From Chitinophagaceae bacterium (lineage in GTDB: Bacteria > Bacteroidota > Bacteroidia > Chitinophagales > Chitinophagaceae): DNA of 60,079 nt. Under the pieces are notes generated by a model. It saw only the letters and a program-made list of their open reading frames with translations, searched no databases and had not been told where the DNA came from. The DNA lies in assembly GCA_020437365.1 (NCBI GenBank), contig JAGQWM010000007.1, forward strand, positions 1 through 60,079. The letters are read 5' to 3'. The position numbers were made by a program, and so were the translations under genes. Below, one piece after another: positions 8,292 through 16,750 of this stretch (position 1 is its first letter; each line of letters starts with the position of its first letter).

Positions 8292-9584
8292 TTACTTTAA
8301 ATTGTATTTCTGCATATACTTTTCGTACAGTAGTGTTTGCTTATTGGTCAAATCAATTTGTCGGCCTTGAATAAATGCCCGGGAAATAATACTTTTTCGC
8401 ATATCCAAAATATCTCCTTTACTGATTACAATATTGGCATCTTTCCCCGCTTCTAAACTTCCTGTTTTATCGGCTATATTTAAAATTTTAGCCGCATTGA
8501 GTGTAATAGCAGCTAAAGCTTCTTCTTTTGTAAGGCCATAGGTGGCGGCCGTACCGGCATTGAAAGGTAAATTTCTACCGCGGGTATCACTAGCCTCATC
8601 AGAAATGGCAAATAACACTCCGGCTTTTTGCAGCACGGCAGCATTTTTATATGGTTGGTCTATATCATCATCGGCCATATCAGGTAATTGATGTGGTTGT
8701 AATAAAATAACAGCCATATTATTTTCTTTTAATAAAGGCGCCACCCGATAACATTCTTCGGCACCTACCAACACTACTTTAAAATGAAATTCTTTGACAA
8801 AATCAATAGCGGATAATATTTGTTTTACATTATTGGCATGAACAAATAAAGTTTGTGATTGATCGAACAAACCTTTTACCGATTCATATTTCAAATTTGT
8901 TTCTTCATGTTCTTTTACAGCAGCATAGGCTTTCGCTTCTTTGAAAAAAGTTTTCAATTTTTCAATTTTTGCCAGGCCTTCTTTATAAGGATCGGATTGA
9001 TTGTTCGAAGTAAAAAAACGCCACCACCTGCTCCGTTGCATAGAAGGCATAAAGATATGTATGCCGCCATCTTTCAGGTACAAAGCATCTTCCCAATTCC
9101 AGGCATCTAATTGCACCACACTGGAACTTCCAGCTACAAAACTTCCTTCGGGAACAATATTCGCTAATAAAATACCATTGGAACGAAGTGTATTTATCAC
9201 TTTCGAATCGGTATTATAAGCAACAATAGCTCTTACATCAGGATTCAATTCACCGAGTTCTCGGGTGTCATTTGTGGCCTTTACTGCACCCACTTCATTC
9301 AGTCCAAGTGTACTCGTAGATAAAATCAAACCGGGATAAACTTCCTGCCCTGTAGCATCAATCACTATTGCGCCATCCGGAACGGCTATATCGGTACCCA
9401 CCGATTCAATTTTATCATCCTTAATTTTTATAGTTCCTTGTTGAATAATAGTTCCGTTGCCAACATGGATTGTAGCATGGCTAATAAAAAAAACACCTTG
9501 ATGTGCTTTGGCAGGTGCCACTGTTTCCTGCGCATCGACTTGCAAAACAAAAACGGTCAATAAAATAAAAAGTATATTTTTCAT
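8292..9584 (-). CDS. Exported amidohydrolase-fold protein, probably inactive
   Basis: The 430-residue protein begins with a signal peptide (MKNILFILLTVFVLQVDAQ) and keeps the amidohydrolase frame: the N-terminal beta-sandwich strands (GTIKIKDDKIESVGTDI), VYPGLI, and the C-terminal GLTKEEALAAITLNAAKIL with LEAGKDANIVI. Where active members have PGxIDxHxH, it reads YPGLILSTST (residues 83-92), so the Asp and both metal-binding histidines are replaced. FVHANN and an ISDEAS aspartate remain. It sits 44 bases after the tandem amidohydrolase gene on the same strand and is probably co-transcribed. A structural or partner role in the periplasm is my inference; no substrate can be assigned. Confidence 0.8.
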   Translation of the reverse strand: MKNILFILLTVFVLQVDAQETVAPAKAHQGVFFISHATIHVGNGTIIQQGTIKIKDDKIESVGTDIAVPDGAIVIDATGQEVYPGLILSTSTLGLNEVGAVKATNDTRELGELNPDVRAIVAYNTDSKVINTLRSNGILLANIVPEGSFVAGSSSVVQLDAWNWEDALYLKDGGIHIFMPSMQRSRWWRFFTSNNQSDPYKEGLAKIEKLKTFFKEAKAYAAVKEHEETNLKYESVKGLFDQSQTLFVHANNVKQILSAIDFVKEFHFKVVLVGAEECYRVAPLLKENNMAVILLQPHQLPDMADDDIDQPYKNAAVLQKAGVLFAISDEASDTRGRNLPFNAGTAATYGLTKEEALAAITLNAAKILNIADKTGSLEAGKDANIVISKGDILDMRKSIISRAFIQGRQIDLTNKQTLLYEKYMQKYNLK

Positions 9585-9628
9585 TGTGTTGATTTCAAAT
9601 GGTGAAAAAATCTTCTGCTATCTGAATA

Positions 9629-12589
9629 TTAAAATGGTTTTTTCTTTTCATTCAGGATTTTGAGAATGATACGTTGCCTTTCCGATTTTATTTCTTGCAT
9701 TTTTTCTTCATTCGTTTGCCTGTCAAAATAAATGGTGCCTTCTATAATTGTATATAATGGCTTGGCATAAATAGACAATGGGTTATCGCTCCATAAAACC
9801 ACATCGCCGTCTTTGCCGACTTTCAAACTACCCACTCTATTTTCGACATGAAGCATTTTCGCCGGATTCAAAGTAACCATTTTCAAAGCTTGTTCTTCAG
9901 TGACGCCGCCGTATTTTATGGTTTTCGCTGCTTCCTGGTTGAGGCGCCGGGCCATTTCCGCATCATCACTATTGATGGCTACATTCAATCCCATTTTTTG
10001 CATGATGGCGGCATTGTACGGTATGGCATCCATGACTTCCATTTTATACGCCCACCAATCAGAAAATGTAGAAACATTAGCCCCGTGTTTCAATAACTTG
10101 TCGGCTACTTTATAGCCTTCCAAAACATGCGTAAATGTATTCACCGTATAGCCCATCTTATCACCTACTTCCATCGCTGCTTTCAATTCACTTTGCACAT
10201 AAGAATGGCAAGTAATGAATCTTTTCTTTTCTAATATTTCTACCAACGCATCTAATTCCAAATCTTTTCTGGGTGCAGCAGTTTTAATGCCTCTCTTCAT
10301 TTTCTCATTGTATTCCTGCCATGATTTTCGATAGTCCTTCGCCCTTGTAAATGCATCTATCAATACTTCCTGAACGCCCATTCGGGTAACAGGATAACGA
10401 GTATTTACATTGTAACGGCTTTGTTTTACATTTTCTCCCAAAGCAAATTTTATGAAGGGTGCTGCGCCTTTAAATTTCAGTCCTTCATCATCAACACCCC
10501 AGCGAAGTTTAATTAATTGTGTTTGTCCTCCTATGGTATTGGCCGATCCATGAAGAATATGCGAAGTCGTAACGCCGCCGCTCAATTGTCGGTAAATATT
10601 AATGTCTTCGGGATTCAGGTTATCGCCAATCCTAACTTCAGAAGTTACACTTTGTCCGCCTTCATTCACCGAAGCGGTTGCAATATGCGAATGTTCATCA
10701 ATGATGCCCGGCGTAAGGTGTTTGCCTGTTCCATCAATAATTTTGTCTGCTTTGACTTTTAAATTTTTTCCAATAGCGGCTATTTTCCCATCTTTAATTA
10801 ATAAATCTGCATCTGTTAAAACCCCTTCGTTTTCGTTTGTCCAAATAGTCGCATGTTGAATTAAAATCGTTTCTTGTTGGGGCAATTTACCCTCTTCCCA
10901 ACCGTAAGGTTCAAAAGGATAAAAAACTTTGCCCAATGTCGGGCTTTCTTCCTTCTTTTCTTTTTTGACTTCAGATTTTGCTTTCTTTATTAGGGTAGCC
11001 GTCCACGTTATAGAATTACCCAATGTATCAATGCCAATACCGGACCATTCTTGGCCGCTGGCCAATCCACTCAAACGGACTGCATTTTCAGCCATTGATT
11101 TTTTGGTATTGGATTCTTTCTTACCGGGAGAAAATCGAATGGTAATTTTCTTTCCTTCTTGTTCAAATTTTGTATCCAAACTATCTTTCCCAATTAATGT
11201 GGCAGATTTGGAATTTTTGACTTCCAAGGTATAATTTTCATCGCCTTTAGCTGTAAGAATAGTAACCCGATAAGAACCTGCGGTAGAAGCATCCGGATTG
11301 ATTTCATATTGATGGCCTTGAATATAATTATCAAGAATTTCTGTTTTCGAATCGAAAATGGGGCCACTGGTGATTAAAAAATTGGCGAGTTTTCCTTCTT
11401 GCAAACTACCCACCAGGTTATCAATTCCTAAAGTGGCTGCCGGAGTTGCTGTCAATGCTTTCAAAGCTTCTTCGGCTGACAAACCGTATAACATGGCTTT
11501 TTGCAAATGGGTCCAAAACATTTTTGTAGAAGGTAAATCTGCAGTTGTCAAACAAAAAGGGATGCCTGCTTTTTCAAATGCTGCCGGATTAGAAGGAGCC
11601 ATCTCCCAATTTTTTAATTCGCTCAACGATACAGTGGCTGCATCTTCCGGATCAGACACATCAGGCGATTTAGGAAAATTCAACGGCAAAATGAAAGTGG
11701 CGTTTGTAGCTTTTATATCATCCATCCGCTGGTACTCATTGACGCCTGCTTTAATAATATATTGTACGCCAAATTCATCTCCAATCCTATCTGCCCGCAA
11801 ATCGTTCCATTTATCATTTGCTTCAAATATCTGGGGCAAGGGCTGATTGTTGTTCCATGCTTGTAAACTTAAATTGGTACCTTCTTCCACAGGTTTTTGT
11901 TTGTACCAGGCAGCATCAAGATAGGTTTGTCGTAGCAAAGCAATATCGCCCATCAAAGAACTGGGATAACTTTGCGTTGAAATTCCTTTGCTAAAAGAAT
12001 AATGCGCTGATGCTCTTTCTTTCAGCATAACAAAATTATCATTCGTATTGGCCAGTGTAACAAGCACACCCGTTCCCCTGGCAATACCATCTTCTACATG
12101 TGATAATACGGTGCCGAATCCTAATTTTCTAAATGATTCCGCTTTATCATTATCAATAGAAAAATCTTTAAAGGCTTCCGTTCCGGGCTTTATGGCTTCA
12201 TTCCAACCGTAAGCTCCTTTTGTATCTGAGAATAATTGTTGGCCTTGCGAAAAACTACTGCGGCTTTGTCGTTTGGGTTGTGGTACACCATAATCCGTAT
12301 AAATATCAATAAAGGAGGGATAAATATATTTTCCTGAGCAATCAACTTCTACGGCACCGGCTGGCGTTTGTACATTTTTTCCGATGGATAGAATCTTACC
12401 ATCTTTGATTATCATTGTTCCATTCGTGATAGTTTGCAAAGCGTCTTGCACAATTGTGGCATTGGTAAAAGCAAAATACCCATGGTTGGGATTGGCCACA
12501 CCATTGACCGGAAAAGTAGGCTGAGCAGCCATCGGCAAAACCAGTAAAACACAAACTGCCCAAATAAAACAACGTTGTAAAATACGCAT
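9629..12589 (-). CDS. Exported tandem amidohydrolase, one intact and one degenerate domain
   Basis: The 986-residue protein has a signal peptide (CVLLVLPMAAQ) and two amidohydrolase-like halves. The first (residues ~35-430) reads YPSFIDIYTDYG where HxH is expected (Tyr97 and Asp99 replace the histidines). The second (~575-965) has TPGIIDEHSHI with His633 and His635, plus FALGENVKQSR, CHSY, FTHVLEGYK and AINSDDAEM, the pattern of metal-dependent imidazolonepropionase-like hydrolases. A Lys/Glu-rich linker (KKAKSEVKKEKKEES) separates the halves. Together with the following 430-residue gene it forms a two-gene exported unit. Hydrolysis of a cyclic amide or peptide is plausible, but the substrate is unknown. 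Confidence 0.88.
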   Translation of the reverse strand: MRILQRCFIWAVCVLLVLPMAAQPTFPVNGVANPNHGYFAFTNATIVQDALQTITNGTMIIKDGKILSIGKNVQTPAGAVEVDCSGKYIYPSFIDIYTDYGVPQPKRQSRSSFSQGQQLFSDTKGAYGWNEAIKPGTEAFKDFSIDNDKAESFRKLGFGTVLSHVEDGIARGTGVLVTLANTNDNFVMLKERASAHYSFSKGISTQSYPSSLMGDIALLRQTYLDAAWYKQKPVEEGTNLSLQAWNNNQPLPQIFEANDKWNDLRADRIGDEFGVQYIIKAGVNEYQRMDDIKATNATFILPLNFPKSPDVSDPEDAATVSLSELKNWEMAPSNPAAFEKAGIPFCLTTADLPSTKMFWTHLQKAMLYGLSAEEALKALTATPAATLGIDNLVGSLQEGKLANFLITSGPIFDSKTEILDNYIQGHQYEINPDASTAGSYRVTILTAKGDENYTLEVKNSKSATLIGKDSLDTKFEQEGKKITIRFSPGKKESNTKKSMAENAVRLSGLASGQEWSGIGIDTLGNSITWTATLIKKAKSEVKKEKKEESPTLGKVFYPFEPYGWEEGKLPQQETILIQHATIWTNENEGVLTDADLLIKDGKIAAIGKNLKVKADKIIDGTGKHLTPGIIDEHSHIATASVNEGGQSVTSEVRIGDNLNPEDINIYRQLSGGVTTSHILHGSANTIGGQTQLIKLRWGVDDEGLKFKGAAPFIKFALGENVKQSRYNVNTRYPVTRMGVQEVLIDAFTRAKDYRKSWQEYNEKMKRGIKTAAPRKDLELDALVEILEKKRFITCHSYVQSELKAAMEVGDKMGYTVNTFTHVLEGYKVADKLLKHGANVSTFSDWWAYKMEVMDAIPYNAAIMQKMGLNVAINSDDAEMARRLNQEAAKTIKYGGVTEEQALKMVTLNPAKMLHVENRVGSLKVGKDGDVVLWSDNPLSIYAKPLYTIIEGTIYFDRQTNEEKMQEIKSERQRIILKILNEKKKPF

Positions 12590-12612
12590 AGTAAAAAAGT
12601 TTTAGAAAGAAC

Positions 12613-12620
12613 CGAATGTA
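12613..12620 (-). promoter_or_regulatory. Candidate -7 element for the amidohydrolase pair
   Basis: The minus strand reads TACATTCG, one mismatch from TAnnTTTG, 23 bases before the ATG at 12589. It is divergent from the deoC promoter 88 bases away. Confidence 0.3.
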
Positions 12621-12707
12621 AAACATTCAATTAATAGAAAATAATTTTATTGATTAACGGGCTTTATGGCAGGCAATTTCACGCTATTAATTCACCATAA
12701 CTTTGAT

Positions 12708-12715
12708 TATCTTTG
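12708..12715 (+). promoter_or_regulatory. Candidate -7 element for the deoC operon
   Basis: TATCTTTG is an exact TAnnTTTG match, 21 bases before the deoC ATG at 12737. It argues against a TTG start at 12713, which lies inside the element. Confidence 0.45.
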
Positions 12716-12736
12716 AAAGAATTAATATTTGAGAAT

Positions 12737-13657
12737 ATGGCAACCGCCAAACAGGCAATACAAATACCCGATTTTTCTTTTTCTACACCTATTGATCAAG
12801 TTGGTGTCAATGAAAGAGCTGACCGTTTTACGAAAAGAAGTATTAAGAAAGAATCGAAAGTGAACGGTTTAAAATTAGTCTTGAACATGATCGACCTGAC
12901 AACGTTGGAAGGGAAAGACACACCCGGCAAGGTGAAGCAGCTTTGCTATAAAGCCATGCATCCGCATGATGCCGTTCCCGATTTGCCAACAGTGGCTGCT
13001 GTTTGTGTCTATCCTTCGATGGTAAAAGTGGCTAAAAAAGCTTTGGGCAATTCCGGTATCAAAGTAGCTTCGGTAGCTACCGCTTTTCCCAGCGGGCAAG
13101 CTCCTAAAGATGTCAAACTCAGAGATACAAAATACGCCGTACAAAATGGCGCCGATGAAGTGGACATGGTTATCAGCCGTGGTAAATTTCATGCAGGAGA
13201 ATATAATTTTGTATTCGATGAAATTGCAGCCATCAAAGAAGCATGTGGCCCGGCCAGGTTGAAAGTAATTTTAGAAACAGGTGAATTAGTAACTTATGAC
13301 AAAGTGCGAAAAGCCAGCGACATTGCTATGCAAGCCGGTGCCGATTTTATTAAAACTTCTACAGGAAAAATACAACCTGCCGCTACCATGCCGGTAACGC
13401 TTGTTATGCTTGAAGCCATCCGGGATTTTTATTACAAAACAGGAAAAATGATTGGCATGAAACCTGCCGGTGGAATTTCCAAATCGAAACTGGCCTTGCA
13501 TTATTTAGTGATGGTTAAAGAAGTTTTAGGTGAAGCATGGCTTAGCAATGAATGGTTCCGTTTTGGCGCCAGCAGCCTGGCCAATGATGTATTGATGCAA
13601 ATCGTAAAAGAAAAAACGGGTGTGTATCAAAGTGCCAATTATTTCAGTATCGATTAA
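12737..13657 (+). CDS. deoC: Deoxyribose-phosphate aldolase
   Basis: DeoC cleaves 2-deoxy-D-ribose 5-phosphate into glyceraldehyde 3-phosphate and acetaldehyde in deoxynucleoside breakdown. The 306-residue barrel shows NMIDLTTLEGKDT, AVCVYPSMV, VATAFPSGQ, GADEVDMVISRGKF, KVILETGEL, and GADFIKTSTGK, where Lys206 matches the Schiff-base lysine; GMKPAGGIS follows. It is longer than the ~250-residue E. coli enzyme and resembles the longer form found beside aldehyde dehydrogenases. The ATG at 12737 is chosen over TTG 12713. Gene order deoC-ALDH-ALDH suggests that the acetaldehyde is oxidised by the following gene product. Confidence 0.96.
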   Translation: MATAKQAIQIPDFSFSTPIDQVGVNERADRFTKRSIKKESKVNGLKLVLNMIDLTTLEGKDTPGKVKQLCYKAMHPHDAVPDLPTVAAVCVYPSMVKVAKKALGNSGIKVASVATAFPSGQAPKDVKLRDTKYAVQNGADEVDMVISRGKFHAGEYNFVFDEIAAIKEACGPARLKVILETGELVTYDKVRKASDIAMQAGADFIKTSTGKIQPAATMPVTLVMLEAIRDFYYKTGKMIGMKPAGGISKSKLALHYLVMVKEVLGEAWLSNEWFRFGASSLANDVLMQIVKEKTGVYQSANYFSID

Positions 13658-13700
13658 TCTACCAACGAATCGCAAAAAAAATATACTTAATAAAAAATGT

Positions 13701-15206
13701 ATGGCAGCTACAAAAAAAAATAGCAACACAAAAAAAAGCAATACTATCAAATTAAAATTTGATACCAGTTGGCAATATGCACCGGCTCCCGAAAACAAAA
13801 AATCGGCTACAATCAACAAGCAATATGAATTATTCATTAATGGACAGTGGCAAAAACCTTTGAGTAAAAAATATTTCGACACTATCAATCCTGCCAATGA
13901 AGAAAAACTCAGTAAAGTAGCTTGGGCCAATGAAGTTGATGTTGATAAAGCCGTAAAAGCAGCACGTCATGCTTATGAAAATATTTGGAAAAATATGCCG
14001 GCGAAAGAAAGAGCCAAATATATTTTTCGTATTGCCAGGATCATGCAAGAGAAAGCAAGAGAACTGGCCATAATTGAATCACTCGACGGAGGCAAACCCA
14101 TTCGTGAAAGTCGTGATTTTGATATTCCAACTGCGGCTAATCATTTCTTTTATTATGCCGGCTGGACCGATAAATTAGCTTTCGCTTTTCCCAACAGGCA
14201 AACATCACCATTGGGTGTGGCCGGCCAAATCATTCCCTGGAATTTTCCACTCCTGATGGCAGCTTGGAAAATAGCACCGGCTTTGGCCACCGGTAATACA
14301 GTTGTTATAAAATCTGCTGAATCTACACCTTTAACTTTATTAAAACTGGCGGAAATCATTGAAGAAGCGGAATTGCCACCGGGCGTTGTCAATATTCTAA
14401 GTGGTGCCGGCGATACAGGTGCGGCCATCGTCAATCATCCCGACGTCAATAAAATTGCCTTTACCGGTTCTACCGAGGTCGGAAAAATTATTCAAAAAGC
14501 TATAGCCGGTACACAAAAAAAAGTAACACTTGAACTCGGCGGTAAAGCTGCCAATATCATTTTTGAAGATGCCGCTATTGACCAGGCTGTAGAAGGTGTT
14601 ATCAATGGTATATTTTTCAACCAAGGCCATGTTTGTTGTGCCGGTTCCAGGTTGTATGTACAGGAATCCATCCTGAAAGAAGTGGTACGTAAATTAAAAG
14701 ACAGGCTTGAATCCCTTATTGTTGGCGATCCGTTAGATAAAAATACTGACATCGGTGCCATCAATTCAAAAGCTCAACTTGATGTGATTCATAAATATAT
14801 TGATATTGGAAAAAAAGAAGGTGCCGAATTTTATCAAAGTAGTTGTCCTTTACCCAAAAAAGGATATTACTGTCGGCCATCATTATTTACCAATGTTGCC
14901 CAGAGTAATCGCATAGCACAGGAAGAAATTTTTGGGCCTGTATTGGCGGTATTGAGTTTCCGCACGGTAGATGAAGTCATAGAAAAAGCCAATAATACAC
15001 CTTATGGTTTGAGTGCAGGTGTGTGGACGGATAAGGGAGCTAAAATATTTAATATGACAACTAAAATGAGAGCCGGTGTTATTTGGGCCAATACGTTTAA
15101 CAAATTTGATCCTTCATCACCTTTTGGAGGTTACAAAGAAAGTGGTTTCGGCCGCGAAGGTGGATTGCATGGCTTGTTGCCGTATGTAAACCTTGTCAAT
15201 GAGTAA
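13701..15206 (+). CDS. Aldehyde dehydrogenase (NAD(P)+), full length
   Basis: The 501-residue enzyme oxidises an aldehyde to the acid. Seen in order: a Lys/Asn-rich N-terminal extension (~35 residues), FINGQWQKPLSKKYFDTINP, the cofactor-binding IIPWNFPLLMAAWKIAPALA, FTGSTEVGK, the general base Glu278 in TLELGGK, catalytic Cys312 in GHVCCAGSR, and the C-terminal EIFGPVLAVL and PFGGYKESGFGREGG. The ATG at 13701 is chosen because upstream in-frame sequence overlaps the 3' end of deoC and is not ALDH-like. Given its position after deoC, acetaldehyde from deoxyribose phosphate is the likely substrate; this is inferred from context. Confidence 0.95.
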   Translation: MAATKKNSNTKKSNTIKLKFDTSWQYAPAPENKKSATINKQYELFINGQWQKPLSKKYFDTINPANEEKLSKVAWANEVDVDKAVKAARHAYENIWKNMPAKERAKYIFRIARIMQEKARELAIIESLDGGKPIRESRDFDIPTAANHFFYYAGWTDKLAFAFPNRQTSPLGVAGQIIPWNFPLLMAAWKIAPALATGNTVVIKSAESTPLTLLKLAEIIEEAELPPGVVNILSGAGDTGAAIVNHPDVNKIAFTGSTEVGKIIQKAIAGTQKKVTLELGGKAANIIFEDAAIDQAVEGVINGIFFNQGHVCCAGSRLYVQESILKEVVRKLKDRLESLIVGDPLDKNTDIGAINSKAQLDVIHKYIDIGKKEGAEFYQSSCPLPKKGYYCRPSLFTNVAQSNRIAQEEIFGPVLAVLSFRTVDEVIEKANNTPYGLSAGVWTDKGAKIFNMTTKMRAGVIWANTFNKFDPSSPFGGYKESGFGREGGLHGLLPYVNLVNE

Positions 15207-15236
15207 ATCATTTTCTAAAAATTATAAACGAATAAT

Positions 15237-16196
15237 ATGGGAAAAACAACAATACAAAAATCGAAAATAAAAATAGCAGAAAACGGAGTAGATAAAACAC
15301 CACCTGCAAAAAGGTTGGAAGTGTTGAAGACTTATAAAATTTACATTGGTGGAAAGTTTCCCCGTACCGAATCGGGACGTTATTATATACCTACCAATGC
15401 AGCAGGCAAAAAATTGGCAAATGTTTGTTTAAGCTCCCGCAAAGATTTTAGAAATGCCGTTGTTGCCGCCAGGGCTGCTTGCAGTGGCTGGAGTGGCAGA
15501 TCAGCTTTCAATCGTGGACAAATTTTATACAGAATGGCAGAAATGCTTGAAGGCAGAAAAGCACAGTTTATTGACGAACTTGTACAACAGGACAGTACAA
15601 AAAACAAAGCCGAAAACGAAGTTGCAGCTGCTATTGACAGGCTTATTTACTATGCAGGCTGGTGCGATAAATTTCAGCAGATTTACAGCTCTGTCAACCC
15701 GGTTGCATCCTCGCATATTAATTTTTCCGTACCGGAACCAACCGGTGTTGTATCTATCATTGCTCCGCAAAATGAAAATCATTCTTTACTGAGTCTCGTT
15801 TCGGTTATTGCGCCGGTTATTGCAGGTGGCAATACTTGTGTTGTGCTGGCCAATGAAACAAAACCTCTTTGTGCCGTAACTTTTGCAGAAGTGCTGAACT
15901 CATCTGATTTACCCGGTGGTGTTGTCAATATTTTAACGGGAAAACCATCAGAATTAACAACCTGGTTCGTTGATCACATGGACGTCAATGCAACCATTTA
16001 TTGCGAAAAAGATTCTGCTTTAAAGAAAATGTTAAGAGAAAGCGCAGCTAAAAATTTAAAGCGTATTACATTTTATGATTCCGTAAATTGGGCAACAGAT
16101 GAAGGCCAGTCACCTTATTTTATAATGGATACACAAGAAATTAAAACAACCTGGCATCCAATTGAAAACATTAAAAGTTCCGGCGTAGGTTATTAA
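15237..16196 (+). CDS. Half-length aldehyde dehydrogenase homologue lacking the catalytic domain
   Basis: The 319-residue protein aligns by eye with the N-terminal cofactor-binding part of the preceding enzyme: YKIYIGGKFPRTESGRYY, AVVAARAACSGWSGRSAFNR, IDRLIYYAGWCDKFQQIY, PTGVVSIIAP, VIAGGNTCVVL and DLPGGVVNILTG. Where the full enzyme has TLELGGK it reads ITFYDSVN, and the protein stops ~50 residues later with no Cys-containing catalytic domain. There is no frameshift debris: the next gene starts eight bases after the stop. It is probably a stable non-catalytic partner of the upstream ALDH, recalling the inactive second module of ALDH16-type proteins; that parallel is inference. Confidence 0.85.
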   Translation: MGKTTIQKSKIKIAENGVDKTPPAKRLEVLKTYKIYIGGKFPRTESGRYYIPTNAAGKKLANVCLSSRKDFRNAVVAARAACSGWSGRSAFNRGQILYRMAEMLEGRKAQFIDELVQQDSTKNKAENEVAAAIDRLIYYAGWCDKFQQIYSSVNPVASSHINFSVPEPTGVVSIIAPQNENHSLLSLVSVIAPVIAGGNTCVVLANETKPLCAVTFAEVLNSSDLPGGVVNILTGKPSELTTWFVDHMDVNATIYCEKDSALKKMLRESAAKNLKRITFYDSVNWATDEGQSPYFIMDTQEIKTTWHPIENIKSSGVGY

Positions 16197-16204
16197 AAAA
16201 CTTT

Positions 16205-16684
16205 ATGAAGAAAATTAAGTACATACGATTTTTTACCCTATCAGTAAGTTTATTATTTTTTGTCCTTCACACATCTGCCCAGAAAGATTCTACGGCCATT
16301 GTTCCGGTAGATTCAAATTCTGTTATTATTCATAAAGACGCCCGGCTGGATTTACTGATAAAAAAACAAGCCTATATAAACGATATCACAAGCAGGAATA
16401 GCCGAAAAACTGATAAGGGTTTCCGGTTAATGATTATCAGTACGCATAACAGGGATGAAGCCATTAGCGCCAAAGCTAAAATCTATATGTATTTCCCCGA
16501 ATTAAAAGCCTATCTCTGGTACCAGTCTCCCTATTTCCGGGTGAAAGCCGGCAATTTTAAAGACAGGAAAGATGCCGAATCTTACCAAAGAAGGTTGAAT
16601 ACTTATTTTCCCAAAGGCGTCTTTATTATGAAAGATATCATTGAAGTAAAACCCCTAAAAGGCGATACAACCATTGACCCTTAA
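16205..16684 (+). CDS. Exported SPOR-domain protein
   Basis: The 159-residue protein has a signal peptide (FFTLSVSLLFFVLHTSAQ) and a C-terminal SPOR-like region: GFRLMIISTHNRDEAISAKAK, then PYFRVKAGNFKDRKDAESYQ and LNTYFPKGVFIMKDIIEV. SPOR domains bind glycan strands of peptidoglycan stripped of stem peptides, so a periplasmic or cell-wall role is expected. It begins eight bases after the half-ALDH gene and is likely on the deoC transcript, although no metabolic link is evident. No other domain is present. Confidence 0.85.
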   Translation: MKKIKYIRFFTLSVSLLFFVLHTSAQKDSTAIVPVDSNSVIIHKDARLDLLIKKQAYINDITSRNSRKTDKGFRLMIISTHNRDEAISAKAKIYMYFPELKAYLWYQSPYFRVKAGNFKDRKDAESYQRRLNTYFPKGVFIMKDIIEVKPLKGDTTIDP

Positions 16685-16738
16685 CAAATTTCTCAAACTC
16701 CCTTTTTCTCATTTTATTTTTTACTTTCAACGAAATTG

Positions 16739-16746
16739 TATTTTTG
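16739..16746 (+). promoter_or_regulatory. Candidate -7 element abutting the M20 peptidase start
   Basis: TATTTTTG (exact TAnnTTTG) ends four bases before the ATG at 16751, predicting a leaderless or near-leaderless transcript. Confidence 0.45.
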
Positions 16747-16750
16747 TTGT

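Noticed and set aside
12713..12737. TTG start for deoC
   Set aside because: It overlaps the TATCTTTG element and adds residues not typical of DeoC.
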